From Paracoccus homiensis (GTDB lineage Bacteria > Pseudomonadota > Alphaproteobacteria > Rhodobacterales > Rhodobacteraceae): a stretch of DNA of 64,000 nucleotides. The notes below the pieces were generated by a model that saw only the letters and a list, made by a program, of their open reading frames with translations, searched no databases and had not been told where the DNA came from. The DNA lies in NCBI RefSeq assembly GCF_900111675.1, contig NZ_FOHO01000009.1, forward strand, positions 1 to 64,000, written 5' to 3'. Shown one piece after another: positions 1-8,089 of this stretch (the stretch's first letter is position 1; every line of letters starts with the position of its first letter). A program made the translations under genes and the position numbers.

Positions 1-343
1 CAGACCCGAGATCGAAGTCCTCTCTGCCGCGGATGTGCCGCGTCGGCGATATTGGAGTGATACGGATAAGATCCGGATCGTGGAGGAGAGTTTTCTGGGG
101 CATCGCCAGGTGGCGGCAACGGCACCGCGGCATGGTGTGTCGCGGTCTCTGCTGACGATATGGCGGCGGCAGTATCGCGACGGTGAGCTTGGCGACGAGA
201 CGCCGCCTTCATTCATCCCGCTGGCGGTTTCGCCCATGGCGCCTGCGGCAGTGCTCGCGACTGCCCATGAGACACCGCGCGACACCCCGGACGTTCAGCT
301 CGAGATCGTGCTGAGGAACGGGCGGCGGCTTCTGCTTCGATGA
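1..343 (+). pseudogene. IS66-family TnpA accessory protein, truncated
   Basis: The reading frame is already open at base 2 and runs through the GTG at 35, so the true start lies outside the window. The N-terminal half has the basic YWSD..KIRIVEES start and the HGVSRSLLTIWRRQYR helix-turn-helix expected of IS66 OrfA. The conserved C-terminal LEIVLRNGRRL motif is present, but the frame then stops after a few residues. In intact IS66 TnpA the chain continues, and a tnpB gene starts just downstream. No tnpB-like sequence follows here. I read this as the left-over 5' part of an IS66 element. An IS66-like variant with a short TnpA is possible but less likely. Confidence 0.6.
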
Positions 344-399
344 AGGTAGCGCGGCGTCCAATCAGAACATTACCTTCTGCTTTGAAATGACGCGATTCA

Positions 400-594
400 T
401 CAATCGGAAATCAGGATAGTGCCGCGGGATGATCTGAGCCGCACGGATAGCTTTTTTACCAGACGAATCAGTCGTTTAACTATGCCGGGTTGCCCTCGCC
501 GGTGAAGTTGATTTTCCACCTTATGAGATAGCGCCAGCTGAATGGCTGATGTTCCAGCATCTCGCCCAGCCCATTCGTCGTCGCCGCAGGTCAT
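400..594 (-). CDS. hypothetical 64-residue protein
   Basis: I do not recognise this protein. Its ATG overlaps the stop of the upstream ORF (591-950) in an ATGA arrangement, which is typical of translational coupling and is the main reason to list it. The first residues are acidic, and the second half is basic (several RLIRLVKK-like positions). There are no membrane segments or Cys motifs. It lies in a decayed mobile region, so it could be a fragment whose C-terminus is frameshifted, or not expressed at all. Confidence 0.3.
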   Translation of the reverse strand: MTCGDDEWAGRDAGTSAIQLALSHKVENQLHRRGQPGIVKRLIRLVKKLSVRLRSSRGTILISD

Positions 595-950
595 TCCCTC
601 GACAGCAGCAGGGCGAGATAGTCGCAGCCTGCCAGCGTCAGCGTGTGGCGTGGCCAGCGGCCATGGCCCTTGCTGCTAGTCTCACCATTGGGGGGATTCG
701 TGATTGTCGCCCGCGCCGTGCTGAGCGTTGCGGCATAGAAACCGGTGACCTCGGCGCAGTTGCTTCCGTGAACGCCGATCCTCGAAGGGTGAGCCATGTG
801 GTAGCTGGCCTGCATCAGCCGCGCGGCGAGCATTTCCGAATTGATCGTATCTCGATGCGCCGCCATGCGTTCAAAGGTCAGCGGGGAATCGTCGAAGCCG
901 GGTTTTTCATAGGCTTTACGCGTGGCTTCTCTTGAGAGGCTACCGGTCAT
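591..950 (-). CDS. hypothetical protein of the mobile region
   Basis: The start is the ATG at 950, because a strong GGAGG ribosome-binding site lies six bases ahead of it. Longer in-frame starts lack such a site and overlap the methyltransferase remnant. The 119-residue product is soluble, with a charged N-terminal half and no recognised domain. It follows a phage-type DNA methyltransferase 3' end on the same strand, so it may be a phage or plasmid accessory gene. Its stop overlaps the next small ORF. Function unknown. The good ribosome-binding site suggests a gene that was recently functional. Confidence 0.45.
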   Translation of the reverse strand: MTGSLSREATRKAYEKPGFDDSPLTFERMAAHRDTINSEMLAARLMQASYHMAHPSRIGVHGSNCAEVTGFYAATLSTARATITNPPNGETSSKGHGRWPRHTLTLAGCDYLALLLSRE

Positions 951-1002
951 TGGTGCCTCCGGGGTTCGCCGGATCTCGCAATTAGCGTGGTCGCAGTGGG
1001 GG

Positions 1003-1351
1003 TCATGCGGGCGCGACTGCAAGGTGCCCGCAGGCTGCGCCCACGATAGCCTCGGCCAGCGTCGTGCAGGCGCTGTTGTTGCAGCAGCTGACCTGCACAT
1101 CCTTCGGGAACTGGCGCCAGACCAGATCGGAGGTGGCGAGGCCCCCCGATCACATAGTTGTCCGGGGATCCATGCGCGCGGAACAGTTCGCGTGGCGCCA
1201 GTATCCGCATGCCTATGTCGATCACGACAAACTCCGAACCGTCGATGGTCTGGGTGACATATTCACCGCGGTCCCAAGCGTCGTGGTTGCGGAGGAACTC
1301 GGCCACCTTGTGGGCGCGGGCGTGATGCTCGGGAGCGAAGGACGACGGTAC
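1003..1351 (-). pseudogene. C-terminal fragment of a phage-type DNA cytosine methyltransferase, frameshifted
   Basis: One frame (about 1351 to 1145) reads AHKVAEFLRNH..., then a DIGMRILAPRELFRAHGSPDNYVI-like block (given here only as its key residues PRELFRA.GSPDNY). This matches the conserved PRELFRAQGFP..Y block near the C-terminus of C5 cytosine methyltransferases. The reading then jumps frame at a run of six C (1142-1147 on the + strand). The other frame continues as LATSDLVWRQFPKDVQ, then a CCNNSACTTLAEAIVGA stretch. That resembles the family's last motif (VRM.GNSV.PPLAEALV) and ends at a TGA at 1003-1005. The catalytic N-terminal two thirds is missing, so the gene is dead. Inferred origin is a phage or integrative element. 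Confidence 0.6.
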
Positions 1352-1359
1352 GGCCAGGT

Positions 1360-1511
1360 CGGCTTGCATGCCCGTAGCGAGCTCTCCATGCCCCGCTTGG
1401 CATTCGCCACCCAGCCCTTGACCTTGGAAGGCGACAGACCAAATGGCCGGTTGGCCTTTGAAACTGATATCTTGTCCTGCATAATCTCGAGCACCAGCGC
1501 TGTTCTGCGCT
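1360..1511 (-). pseudogene. HTH fragment resembling an IS3-type OrfA
   Basis: About 48 codons read KRRTALVLEIMQDKISVSK..., followed by an FGLSPSKVKGWVANAKRGME-like stretch. This resembles the helix-turn-helix N-terminus of an IS3-type OrfA, in which the conserved pattern is a residue run LV.EI.QGKTTVAEA...DLSPSEIEGWV..AKRGMENALRA. A TGA interrupts the frame just upstream, and the similarity ends abruptly where the methyltransferase remnant begins in another frame. I therefore read it as a junction of two fragments. The family assignment is from memory of the pattern and is tentative. Confidence 0.35.
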
Positions 1512-2077
1512 TCGCCGTTCAGAACTTGATATTGTCTTCCAATGGTGCACTTATCGCTAGCTCTTTCCTTTTGTAGCATGAGCAGGTTTTCGTTGGGTCG
1601 ATACAATGGCGTGAAACTTCTCTTGTGGTTCCTCGTGCCGCGCGGCCTTGATCCCTGAGCCGCGCAAGTCGAAGTCTGCATCACCGTGTTCAGCGGCTAG
1701 CCACGCTTCGAAACGACCTCACCGAAGCAGTTGGATCAGACTATTCGGGAAATGGTAGCGCCAGGCGAGTTATGTAGCTTTGCCGAGGCTGGATCGAGAC
1801 GGGAACCCTGACCAAATGCCTGACCTTGCGCCTTGGGAATGTTACGCAGTTTATTGCACGCGAAACCGTCATAGAACTCACGGGTGCTGTTTTCATATCT
1901 TCCTTTCGATGCAGCAATACCTTCCTATAGTTACATAATACGGATTATCCATGACTTAGGTTTGATTGACATTAAGAATTTGTAGTCGAGATGATGGCCA
2001 TTCTGGCCTCCGTTCCGACAATTACACAAGTCGAGTAGTCGAACGGCTGATCGGCACGGTTTCATTCATGGTGTCGG
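1512..2077. other. 566-base stretch without a supported gene
   Basis: This is between the transposase fragment and the first IS3 element. It is visibly richer in A and T than the rest of the window, especially at 1890-1990. All frames are short or lack ribosome-binding sites. I see no tRNA, terminator or clear repeat. It may be decayed mobile DNA. Confidence 0.4.
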
Positions 2078-2104
2078 TGATCCGGTCCCTGTTTCACCGG
2101 ACAC

Positions 2105-3018
2105 CTAAGCGGTTTCGGTTTTTGCCTTGATGAAGATGTTTCGAGAGCTGCGTAGAAGTTTGTCTCGGCCTCTGCCGGCGGGATATTCCCGATGGGTTCC
2201 AGCAGGCGGCGGTTGTTGAACCAGTCGACTCATTCGAGTGTAGCGTATTCCACGGCGTCGAAACTGCGCCATGGTCCGCGCCGGTGGATGACCTCAGCTT
2301 TGAACAGGCCATTGATCGTCTCGGCCAAGGCATTGTCATAACTGTCGCCAACGCTTCCCACGGAAGGTTCTATCCCCGCCTCTGCGAGGCGCACGGTATG
2401 GCGAATGGACCGATATTGCGATCCGCGATCCGAGTGATGTACCAGGCCCGCCCCGGGTTGTCTCTGATGAAGGGCCTGTTCGAGGGCGTCGAGCACAAAC
2501 CCGGCATGGGCCGTCCGACTGACCCGCCAGCCCACAATGCGGCGGGCGAAAGCGTCGATGACGAAGGCCACGCAAACGAAGCCCTGCCATGTCGCCACAT
2601 AGGTAAAGGCGCTGACTCGGAGAATGTTCGGCGGGGGTGCCTTGAACTGGCGGTTCACCTTGTCCAGCGGACGGGATTGAGACTTGTCCGGGATCGTCGT
2701 TCTGGCCTTCTTGCCACGGATTACGCCTTCGAGCCCCAATTCCTTCATCAGCCGTGCCACCGTGCATCGGGTAATGTCGAGACCTTCGCGGCGCATCTGA
2801 TGCCAGACCTTGCGCACCCCGGATACCTTGTAGTTCTGTTTCCAAACGCGCTCGATCTCAGGCCGCAACGCCATATCGCGCCTAGCCCGATCCGACAGAA
2901 GCTCAGGGTTCGCCCGCTTGGCAAGGTGATTGTAGAATGTGGACGGGGCAATCGGCAGGTGCGTGCAGATAGGCGCGACCCCGATGGCGTCACGGTGTTC
3001 TTCGATGAAGGCGATCAT
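2105..3018 (-). pseudogene. IS3-family OrfB transposase, inactivated
   Basis: This is the DDE integrase-core subunit of an IS3 element. An N-terminal HTH_21-like part (YNHLAKR, VSGVRKVWHQMRREG) is followed by the rve core. The second and third catalytic residues are in place: Asp197 in HHSDRGSQY and Glu233 in DNALAETI, with the exact 35-residue spacing. The first Asp, expected in the motif V(S/A)DFTYV, is Ala137 (VSAFTYV; codon GCC instead of GAC). The frame also stops at 2230-2232, where TGA replaces the conserved Trp codon in LE-W-VDWFNNRR. The WFNNRRLLEPIG tail is still readable after the stop. Two independent lesions mean it cannot act. Confidence 0.8.
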
Positions 3019-3341
3019 GTCCTGGACCGGCGGTCGAGCTCCGCCTGGACAAAATATGCAGACGCCTTTCTGAGGATCTCGTTGGCCTGCTTCAACTCCC
3101 GGTTCTCGCGCTCCAGAGCCTTCAGCTTCTCAGCCATCTCGCTGGTCACGCCAGCGCGCTCACCTCGGTCCACTTCGGCCTTCTTGACCCACTCGTTCAG
3201 CGTCTGAGGTGCACAACCTATCTTCGACGAAATCGACGGGATCGCCGTCCAACGGCTTTCATGCTGCCCGAGGTTGTCCAAAACCATGAGAACCGCGCGC
3301 TCGCGCACTTCGGAGGAATACTTGTTCGACGTTTCGCTCAT
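3015..3341 (-). CDS. IS3-family OrfA
   Basis: The 108-residue OrfA has an N-terminal helix-turn-helix ([30 protein letters not shown]) that binds IS ends. A C-terminal leucine-zipper-like coiled coil ([23 protein letters not shown]) is used for multimerisation with OrfB. It overlaps the OrfB start by four bases, the standard layout for this family, in which a -1 frameshift or coupling yields the fusion transposase. OrfA itself looks intact, but its partner is broken. An intact OrfA can act as a repressor or inhibitor in IS3 elements; whether this one is expressed is unknown. Confidence 0.8.
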   Translation of the reverse strand: MSETSNKYSSEVRERAVLMVLDNLGQHESRWTAIPSISSKIGCAPQTLNEWVKKAEVDRGERAGVTSEMAEKLKALERENRELKQANEILRKASAYFVQAELDRRSRT

Positions 3342-3395
3342 GATGCTCCATCCTGCTCAGGAGTTGGAGCCTCCGGCAAATCCGAAGCGAGTCAG

Positions 3396-4157
3396 ATCGC
3401 TATAGTCTTCGATTCAATCTCCTATCAACGACAGCACGGTTTCGGCATCTGGCAACGGGTTGACGCGGACCTAGTCCCGCTTGGGCGTTTTGACGAACGC
3501 CTCTGACATGCCGCTGGATTGCGGGCTTTTCATCGGCGTGAAGCATGATTTCAGCCCGAGTTGTTGCGCGAAGAGGCGCGTATCTTTAGCGGTGTAGGCG
3601 CTGCCATTGTCGGAGAGCACCTCGACACGTTTTGGCGCACAGTGTGCGCCAAACCGGTGTTCAACCGCCTCAAGCAGCATGTCGCGCACATCCGATCCGC
3701 TGACCCTGGCATTCGCCAAGGCCCGCCATGAGATGAACTCGCGGTCATGGGCACCGATGAGGAACGCCGGGCGGATCACGTCGCCATTCCAGCAGGTAAA
3801 TTCTAGGCCGTCGCTGCACCAGCTCATGTTCGAGAGCATCATGATGACTTTATCGTCATGGTTTCGCTCGGCCCTGTCAAAGCCGGATCGCCGAAGCAGC
3901 AGATCGTTGCGTTCCATGATGCGATAGACGCGCTTGTGGTTAACAGGCGGCAAACCCTGCGCAAGCGACCGCCGGTTTAGAAGCGCCGTGATCCGGCGGT
4001 AGCCACACGTCGGGCGCTTCGCCACAAGTGCTTGGATGCGTGGCAGCACCGCCGCGTCCCGGGCTTTTTGGTAGCCCTGACGCGGCTTTGCGCTCCCGCT
4101 CAAACGGTCGCACAGGCGGGACCGGGACACATTCAATGTTGCTGCTGCGGCCTTCAT
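3396..4157 (-). pseudogene. IS2-like OrfB transposase, truncated
   Basis: The first 228 residues carry the IS2-group integrase core. A CGYRRITALLNRR N-terminal block is followed by Asp in SWCSDGLEFTCWNG, Asp in VLSDNGSAYTA and Glu in SGMSEAFVKT, so the DDE triad is complete. A TAG then replaces the Tyr codon of the conserved KRDYVRVNPLP motif. A further TGA replaces a Trp about 20 codons later, and the sequence is cut at about 3395. The protein therefore lacks its C-terminal tail and is probably inactive. Confidence 0.75.
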
Positions 4158-4537
4158 GGTGAACCGCCCCGTCTCAACGACTGCGCAAGCAAGTTCGGTT
4201 TTTTTGCCCGTGACTTGTCCAGCGCTTCCTTCAGGATTTTTACTTCCATCGTCTTGCGCCCGAGCTGGCGTTCAAGTTCCCGGATGCGGCTTTCCATCTC
4301 GCGGACGGTCCTGTTCCCGTTTACGCTGTCGTCTTCTGCCACGCCGATGCAGCCTTCTTCGAGCATAGGCTTGCGCCAACGATACAGAAGATCTGGTGCC
4401 ACACCATTGAGGCGGGCGACGGCAGAAATGCTCTTCCCGTCATAGATGGTCTCTGCTACGATCCGCAGTTTCTCCGCCGCAGACCAGCGACGAGGGCGGC
4501 CGCCATCGGTGATGTTTTCAATCTCAGACATGAGCAC
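4154..4537 (-). CDS. IS2-like OrfA
   Basis: The 127-residue product shows the group's helix-turn-helix (RRWSAAEKLRIVAET, ISAVARLNGVAPDLLYRWRK) and a C-terminal coiled coil (RIRELERQLGRKTMEVKILKEAL). It overlaps the OrfB start by four bases. The second Met (4531, MSEIENITDG) is an alternative start. The gene looks intact, but its OrfB partner is truncated, so the element cannot move on its own. Confidence 0.8.
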   Translation of the reverse strand: MLMSEIENITDGGRPRRWSAAEKLRIVAETIYDGKSISAVARLNGVAPDLLYRWRKPMLEEGCIGVAEDDSVNGNRTVREMESRIRELERQLGRKTMEVKILKEALDKSRAKKPNLLAQSLRRGGSP

Positions 4538-4731
4538 GTGCTTAAGGCCATCCTTAAGCCTCCTTGGTCAGGCCAAGGTGTCCGGTCGAAACGACGGTCA
4601 GTTCAGTCTGGGCAGTGGAATGATCCGAGCGTTGCCGGATGTCCGAAGTTATTTAGCCACCATTCCTTCGCCGGAAAGCGCTGCCACCTATAACGGCGCA
4701 GCCAAGTCTAAGATGTCTGCACGATGGTGTA

Positions 4732-4755
4732 CGCCGCCCCGGTGCCAGGGCGGCG
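4732..4755 (-). terminator. GC-rich hairpin after the DJ-1 family gene
   Basis: An eight-base perfect stem (CGCCGCCC with GGGCGGCG, eight-base loop) lies 12 bases past the stop of the DJ-1 family gene. There is no U-tract, so it is a weak or factor-dependent terminator at best. It also marks the border between the mobile region and the stable chromosome. Confidence 0.35.
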
Positions 4756-4766
4756 CATGGGTGGCA

Positions 4767-5450
4767 TCATGCCAGCAGTGCCAGAACTTTCTCGGCTGCG
4801 CCATCAGATGACGCGGGGTTCTGGCCGGTGACCAGACGACCGTCGGTCACCGAATGGGGCTGCCAGTCCTCAATGCCTTCAAAATCGGCGCCCAGCTCGC
4901 GAAGCTTGCTTTCCAGCAGGAATGGCACGGCATCCGCGAGGCCAACGGCATGTTCTTCACTGTCAGTGAATGCCGACACTTTTCGGCCTTTCACGATCGG
5001 GTCGCCATTGGCATCGACAGCTTTGGCAAAGGCTGCGGGGCCGTGGCAGACAGAGGCGACGATCTTGCCCGTGTCCCAAGCCTTGCCGATCACCTGCGCG
5101 ACCAGATCGCTTTCGGCCAGATCATACATCGCTCCGTGGCCGCCGGGGATATACAGTGCGTCGAAGGCGCTGATATCCGCATCTTCAAGGCGGCCCGGAT
5201 TTTTCAGCAATGCAGTTGCCTGCGCATCGTCGCGAAACCGGGTCACCGTTGCGGGCGCGTCATCGCCGGTCACATCGGAGTTCGGATCGATCGGCACGGC
5301 CTTGCCGCCCAATGTCACCAAGGCCACCTCATGCCCGGCGTCAAGGAAGGCGTAATACGGCGTTGCAAGCTCTTCGTACCAGACGCCGGTGGGTTTGCCG
5401 GTTTCGCCCAGCACATCGGATGCGGTCGACAGGATGAGGATACGTGCCAT
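4767..5450 (-). CDS. DJ-1/PfpI family protein (Hsp31-like)
   Basis: The 227-residue product belongs to the class I glutamine-amidotransferase-like superfamily, whose members include glyoxalases, deglycases, chaperones and proteases. The nucleophile elbow is SVCHGPAA, with Cys135 followed by His136. An acidic residue (Glu26 in VWYEE) and the GGHGAMYD loop complete the Hsp31-type active site. The start at 5450 is set by a GGAG ribosome-binding site eight bases upstream; longer ORF versions lack one. It is divergent from a LysR regulator, which probably controls it. Likely role is detoxification of reactive carbonyls or stress response; the exact substrate cannot be read from the sequence. Confidence 0.85.
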   Translation of the reverse strand: MARILILSTASDVLGETGKPTGVWYEELATPYYAFLDAGHEVALVTLGGKAVPIDPNSDVTGDDAPATVTRFRDDAQATALLKNPGRLEDADISAFDALYIPGGHGAMYDLAESDLVAQVIGKAWDTGKIVASVCHGPAAFAKAVDANGDPIVKGRKVSAFTDSEEHAVGLADAVPFLLESKLRELGADFEGIEDWQPHSVTDGRLVTGQNPASSDGAAEKVLALLA

Positions 5451-5593
5451 GTTCAGGTCTCCGTCAGTTGTGTATCGGGGCGGGCCCCGGTTCGTTGTCA
5501 AACGTGCGGGCCGCGCTTCTGGATCCAATGTGGGCGCGATAATCCGATCAACAAATTGATGCAGGCAACGTCAGAAATCGATATTCTGGCTAT

Positions 5594-6502
5594 ATGACGC
5601 CCGATATCTCTTTGCTGCGCGTGTTCCATGCCGTGATGGAAGAACGCAATGTCACCGCTGCTGCGGCCCGGTTGGGTCAATCGCAAAGCACCGTCAGTGC
5701 GGCGCTGTCACGGTTGCGCGACGCCATGGGAGACGAATTGTTCCTACGTGCGCGATACGGTGTTGAGCCCACCGAAAAGGCGATGGAGATCGCCCCAGAC
5801 ATCGCGGCAGGGTTGGAGCGGCTGGAACAGGCCTTTCGCGCGGCTGAGCCCTTTGATCCATCGCGAACGACGCGCCGTTTTCGCCTGTTGCTGGGCCCTT
5901 ATGCCGAGATCGTTCTTGTTCCGCGCCTTGCGGCGGCCTTTGCGGCCGAGGCCCCCTTGGCCGCATTGGAGGTAACGCCGATCGGTCCGGATCTGGATGC
6001 GCGTCATCTGGCGGGACGGCATTTCGATCTGGCGATCGGTCGGTTTGACATGCCTCCGGATGAACTTGTCGTGTCGGATCTGCTCCATGACGGCTTTCGC
6101 TGCATCGTTGCGCCCGAGGCCGTTTCGCCTTTTGGAACATTGGACAAGACCCTGTACGAGTCCCTGCCCCATGTCGTGATCGCACCGCCGGGGAAATGGC
6201 GCACGGGCCTGCATAAAAGAATGGACGCCGTCGGCCTGCGACGGCGAACCGCGGTAATCGTGTCGCATTTCCTGTCGGCGCCACCTGTGGTCGCGCGACT
6301 GGGGGGCATTGCGACCGTCCCTGCCCGCGTGGCCGTGATGACGGCCGAACCCTATGGGCTGCGAAATCTTGCAGTGCCGGTCGATCTGGGCGGTTTTCCT
6401 AGCCAGATCGCCTGGCATCCGCGCCTGCGCCGTGATCCCGGTCACATCTGGTTGCGACGGCTGATCGAGGCCATCGCAACCGAGTTTGCAGGCGATATAT
6501 GA
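5594..6502 (+). CDS. LysR-family transcriptional regulator
   Basis: The 302-residue regulator has an N-terminal winged HTH (LLRVFHAVMEERNVTAAAARLG, then QSTVSAALSRLRDAMGD). A periplasmic-binding-protein-like effector domain follows, containing a conserved R.F.L, RHFDLAIGRF and HDGFRCIVAP. The residue pattern is closest to the NodD/SyrM-like branch. It is divergently transcribed from the DJ-1 family gene, with about 143 bases between the starts. This is the classic arrangement for a LysR protein acting on its neighbour. The inducer is not predictable. Confidence 0.9.
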   Translation: MTPDISLLRVFHAVMEERNVTAAAARLGQSQSTVSAALSRLRDAMGDELFLRARYGVEPTEKAMEIAPDIAAGLERLEQAFRAAEPFDPSRTTRRFRLLLGPYAEIVLVPRLAAAFAAEAPLAALEVTPIGPDLDARHLAGRHFDLAIGRFDMPPDELVVSDLLHDGFRCIVAPEAVSPFGTLDKTLYESLPHVVIAPPGKWRTGLHKRMDAVGLRRRTAVIVSHFLSAPPVVARLGGIATVPARVAVMTAEPYGLRNLAVPVDLGGFPSQIAWHPRLRRDPGHIWLRRLIEAIATEFAGDI

Positions 6503-6530
6503 TGACGTCACGGGGCAAGGCGTTTCGGCA

Positions 6531-7028
6531 TCAGGAATAGGCGCCGGCGGAATAGGTCAACTCATAGCTGTGGCTGTAAAGCTCGAAGATATTGCCGAAC
6601 GGATCCTCGACATATACCATGCGATAGGGTTTCTGGCCGGGGAAATATTCGCGTATGGGCATGCGCTGCTTGCCCCCAGCCGCGACGATCTTAGCCAGCA
6701 GACCTTCGACATCCGGGTCCTGGATCGCGAAATGGAACGTGCCGTGACGGCGATAGGCGAAGTTGTCGTCCGGCGCGTGATTGCCGTTGAATTCGAACAA
6801 TTCGATCCCGATCCCGTTCGCAGTGGACAGATGCGCGATGCGTAGACTGTGCCAGCCGGGACCGAAAACATCCGTGCACATCATGCCGATCGGGCTGTCA
6901 TCCTCGACCACCGGACTGGGTTGCATCAAGACGTAAAAACCCATGACGCCCGAATAGAATTCGACCGCCGCGTCAAGGTCCGGCACGGACAATCCGATAT
7001 GAGAAAAGCTGCGCGGTGTTTGTGTCAT
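6531..7028 (-). CDS. VOC (glyoxalase/dioxygenase fold) family protein
   Basis: This is a 165-residue vicinal-oxygen-chelate protein with two beta-alpha-beta-beta-beta modules. Candidate metal ligands sit at the usual places: His10 (FSHIGLSVPD), a Glu in GIELFEF, His in GTFHFAIQDPD, and Glu in GNIFELYS. Proteins of this kind are glyoxalases, extradiol dioxygenases or fosfomycin-type enzymes; the reaction here is not evident. The start at 7028 follows an AGGAAG ribosome-binding site; the longer ORF does not. It is divergent from a LysR regulator at 7122 and is likely its target. Confidence 0.8.
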   Translation of the reverse strand: MTQTPRSFSHIGLSVPDLDAAVEFYSGVMGFYVLMQPSPVVEDDSPIGMMCTDVFGPGWHSLRIAHLSTANGIGIELFEFNGNHAPDDNFAYRRHGTFHFAIQDPDVEGLLAKIVAAGGKQRMPIREYFPGQKPYRMVYVEDPFGNIFELYSHSYELTYSAGAYS

Positions 7029-7121
7029 GTCATCTTCCTGTGTTGAGCGATCAGACACAGCTAGACATTGCGCAGCATCTTTTGAAATTATCATCTGACA
7101 TAAAAATCAGAACGTAAATTT

Positions 7122-8015
7122 ATGATGATGCTGAACGCAACCTGGCTAGAGACCTTCACCACGCTTGCCGAGGAAGGGCATTTCACCCGCGCGGCACAGC
7201 GCCTGAACATGACGCAGCCCGGCGTGTCGCAGCATCTGCGCAAGCTGGAACAACAGCTTGGCCAGCGCCTGATCGCACGTGACGGCAAGGCCTTCACCCT
7301 GACGGCCGCGGGCGAGATCGTCCGCGATCTTGGACTATCCCGTCGGGCGCAGGAACGTGCGCTGCATCGCGACATCGCCCGTGACGACCCCGATCAGGGC
7401 GAGGTGCGTCTGGCTTGCTCGGGCGGTTTTGCGATGCTGTTCTATCCGCATGCCATCGCGCTGATGCAAAAGGCGCCGGGCCTGTCGATCCAGATCGAGG
7501 CCGCGCCGCAATCGCGGATCGTATCCGGCGTGCTGGACGGTGATTTCGATCTGGGCGTCATAGCCGAGAAGCCATCCCATCCGCGTCTGGATGCCCAGCA
7601 TATCGGTCAGGAAGGTCTGTGCCTTGTCCTGCCCGCCGATGGGCCGGACCGCCCGGATTTCGATGAGCTTCAGGCGCTGGGACTGATCGCGCATCCCGAT
7701 GTCGCACGCTATGCCGATGATGTTTTCTCGGCGAATTTTCCGAACAGCTATCAGGGCGCCGACAGGCTGCGGCGGCGCAGCCATGTCAATCAGATCGGAC
7801 AGATCCCGCTGCCGGTTGCGCAGGGTGTTGGCTACACGCTGCTGCCCCGCAGCGGGCTTGCGGCCTTTCCCCTTGTTGATCGCGTGAAGATCGCGGACCT
7901 GCCCCAGCCGCAGTTCCACGCGCTTTGGTGCATTTCCCGGCGCGGCCGGTCCTGGCCCGCGCGGGTCGGGCGGATCGGCGCGATGGTTCAGGCGCTTGCG
8001 GGCGATCTTGACTAG
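7122..8015 (+). CDS. LysR-family transcriptional regulator
   Basis: The 297-residue LysR protein has a typical HTH (WLETFTTLAEEGHFTRAAQRLN, TQPGVSQHLRKLEQQLG) and a C-terminal effector domain (FDLGVIAEKP, GEVRLACSGGF). Three Met codons lie within the first few positions (MMML); the first is used here, although ribosome-binding sites are weak for all. The 93-base gap to the divergent VOC gene suggests that it regulates that gene and itself. The substrate is unknown. Confidence 0.88.
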   Translation: MMMLNATWLETFTTLAEEGHFTRAAQRLNMTQPGVSQHLRKLEQQLGQRLIARDGKAFTLTAAGEIVRDLGLSRRAQERALHRDIARDDPDQGEVRLACSGGFAMLFYPHAIALMQKAPGLSIQIEAAPQSRIVSGVLDGDFDLGVIAEKPSHPRLDAQHIGQEGLCLVLPADGPDRPDFDELQALGLIAHPDVARYADDVFSANFPNSYQGADRLRRRSHVNQIGQIPLPVAQGVGYTLLPRSGLAAFPLVDRVKIADLPQPQFHALWCISRRGRSWPARVGRIGAMVQALAGDLD

Positions 8016-8089
8016 TCCGTGGTGCTGGCTGCCCTTGCGGGTGTTTGGCCCTTGGCCTACATCTGAGGTAACTGGAAAAGGACGACGCC

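Larger units (their letters stand above)
2078..3394 (-). mobile_element. IS3-family element, inactive
   Basis: It contains OrfA and OrfB in the usual overlapping order on the minus strand. Candidate imperfect ends read inward as TGATCCGGTCCCTGTTTCACCGGA at the left (only the TGA, TTTC and CCGGA parts match) and TGACTCGCTTCGGATTTGCCGGA at the right. The flanking three bases differ (cgg on the left, gat on the right), so no target duplication is visible. OrfB carries a nonsense codon and a changed catalytic residue. The right end abuts a second truncated IS3-family element. End positions are approximate. Confidence 0.6.
3395..4605 (-). mobile_element. truncated IS3-family element, IS2-like group
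   Basis: The intact end is at the OrfA side. Reading inward on the minus strand it begins TGAACTGACCGTCGTTTCG, followed by ACCGGACACC, and its last base is about 4605. The opposite end is missing, because the OrfB C-terminus is replaced at 3394/3395 by the neighbouring IS3 element. The tail of OrfB does not reappear left of that element, so a simple insertion does not explain the join. Deletion or recombination between related IS ends (both carry an ACCGGACACC core) is a likely cause. Confidence 0.6.
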
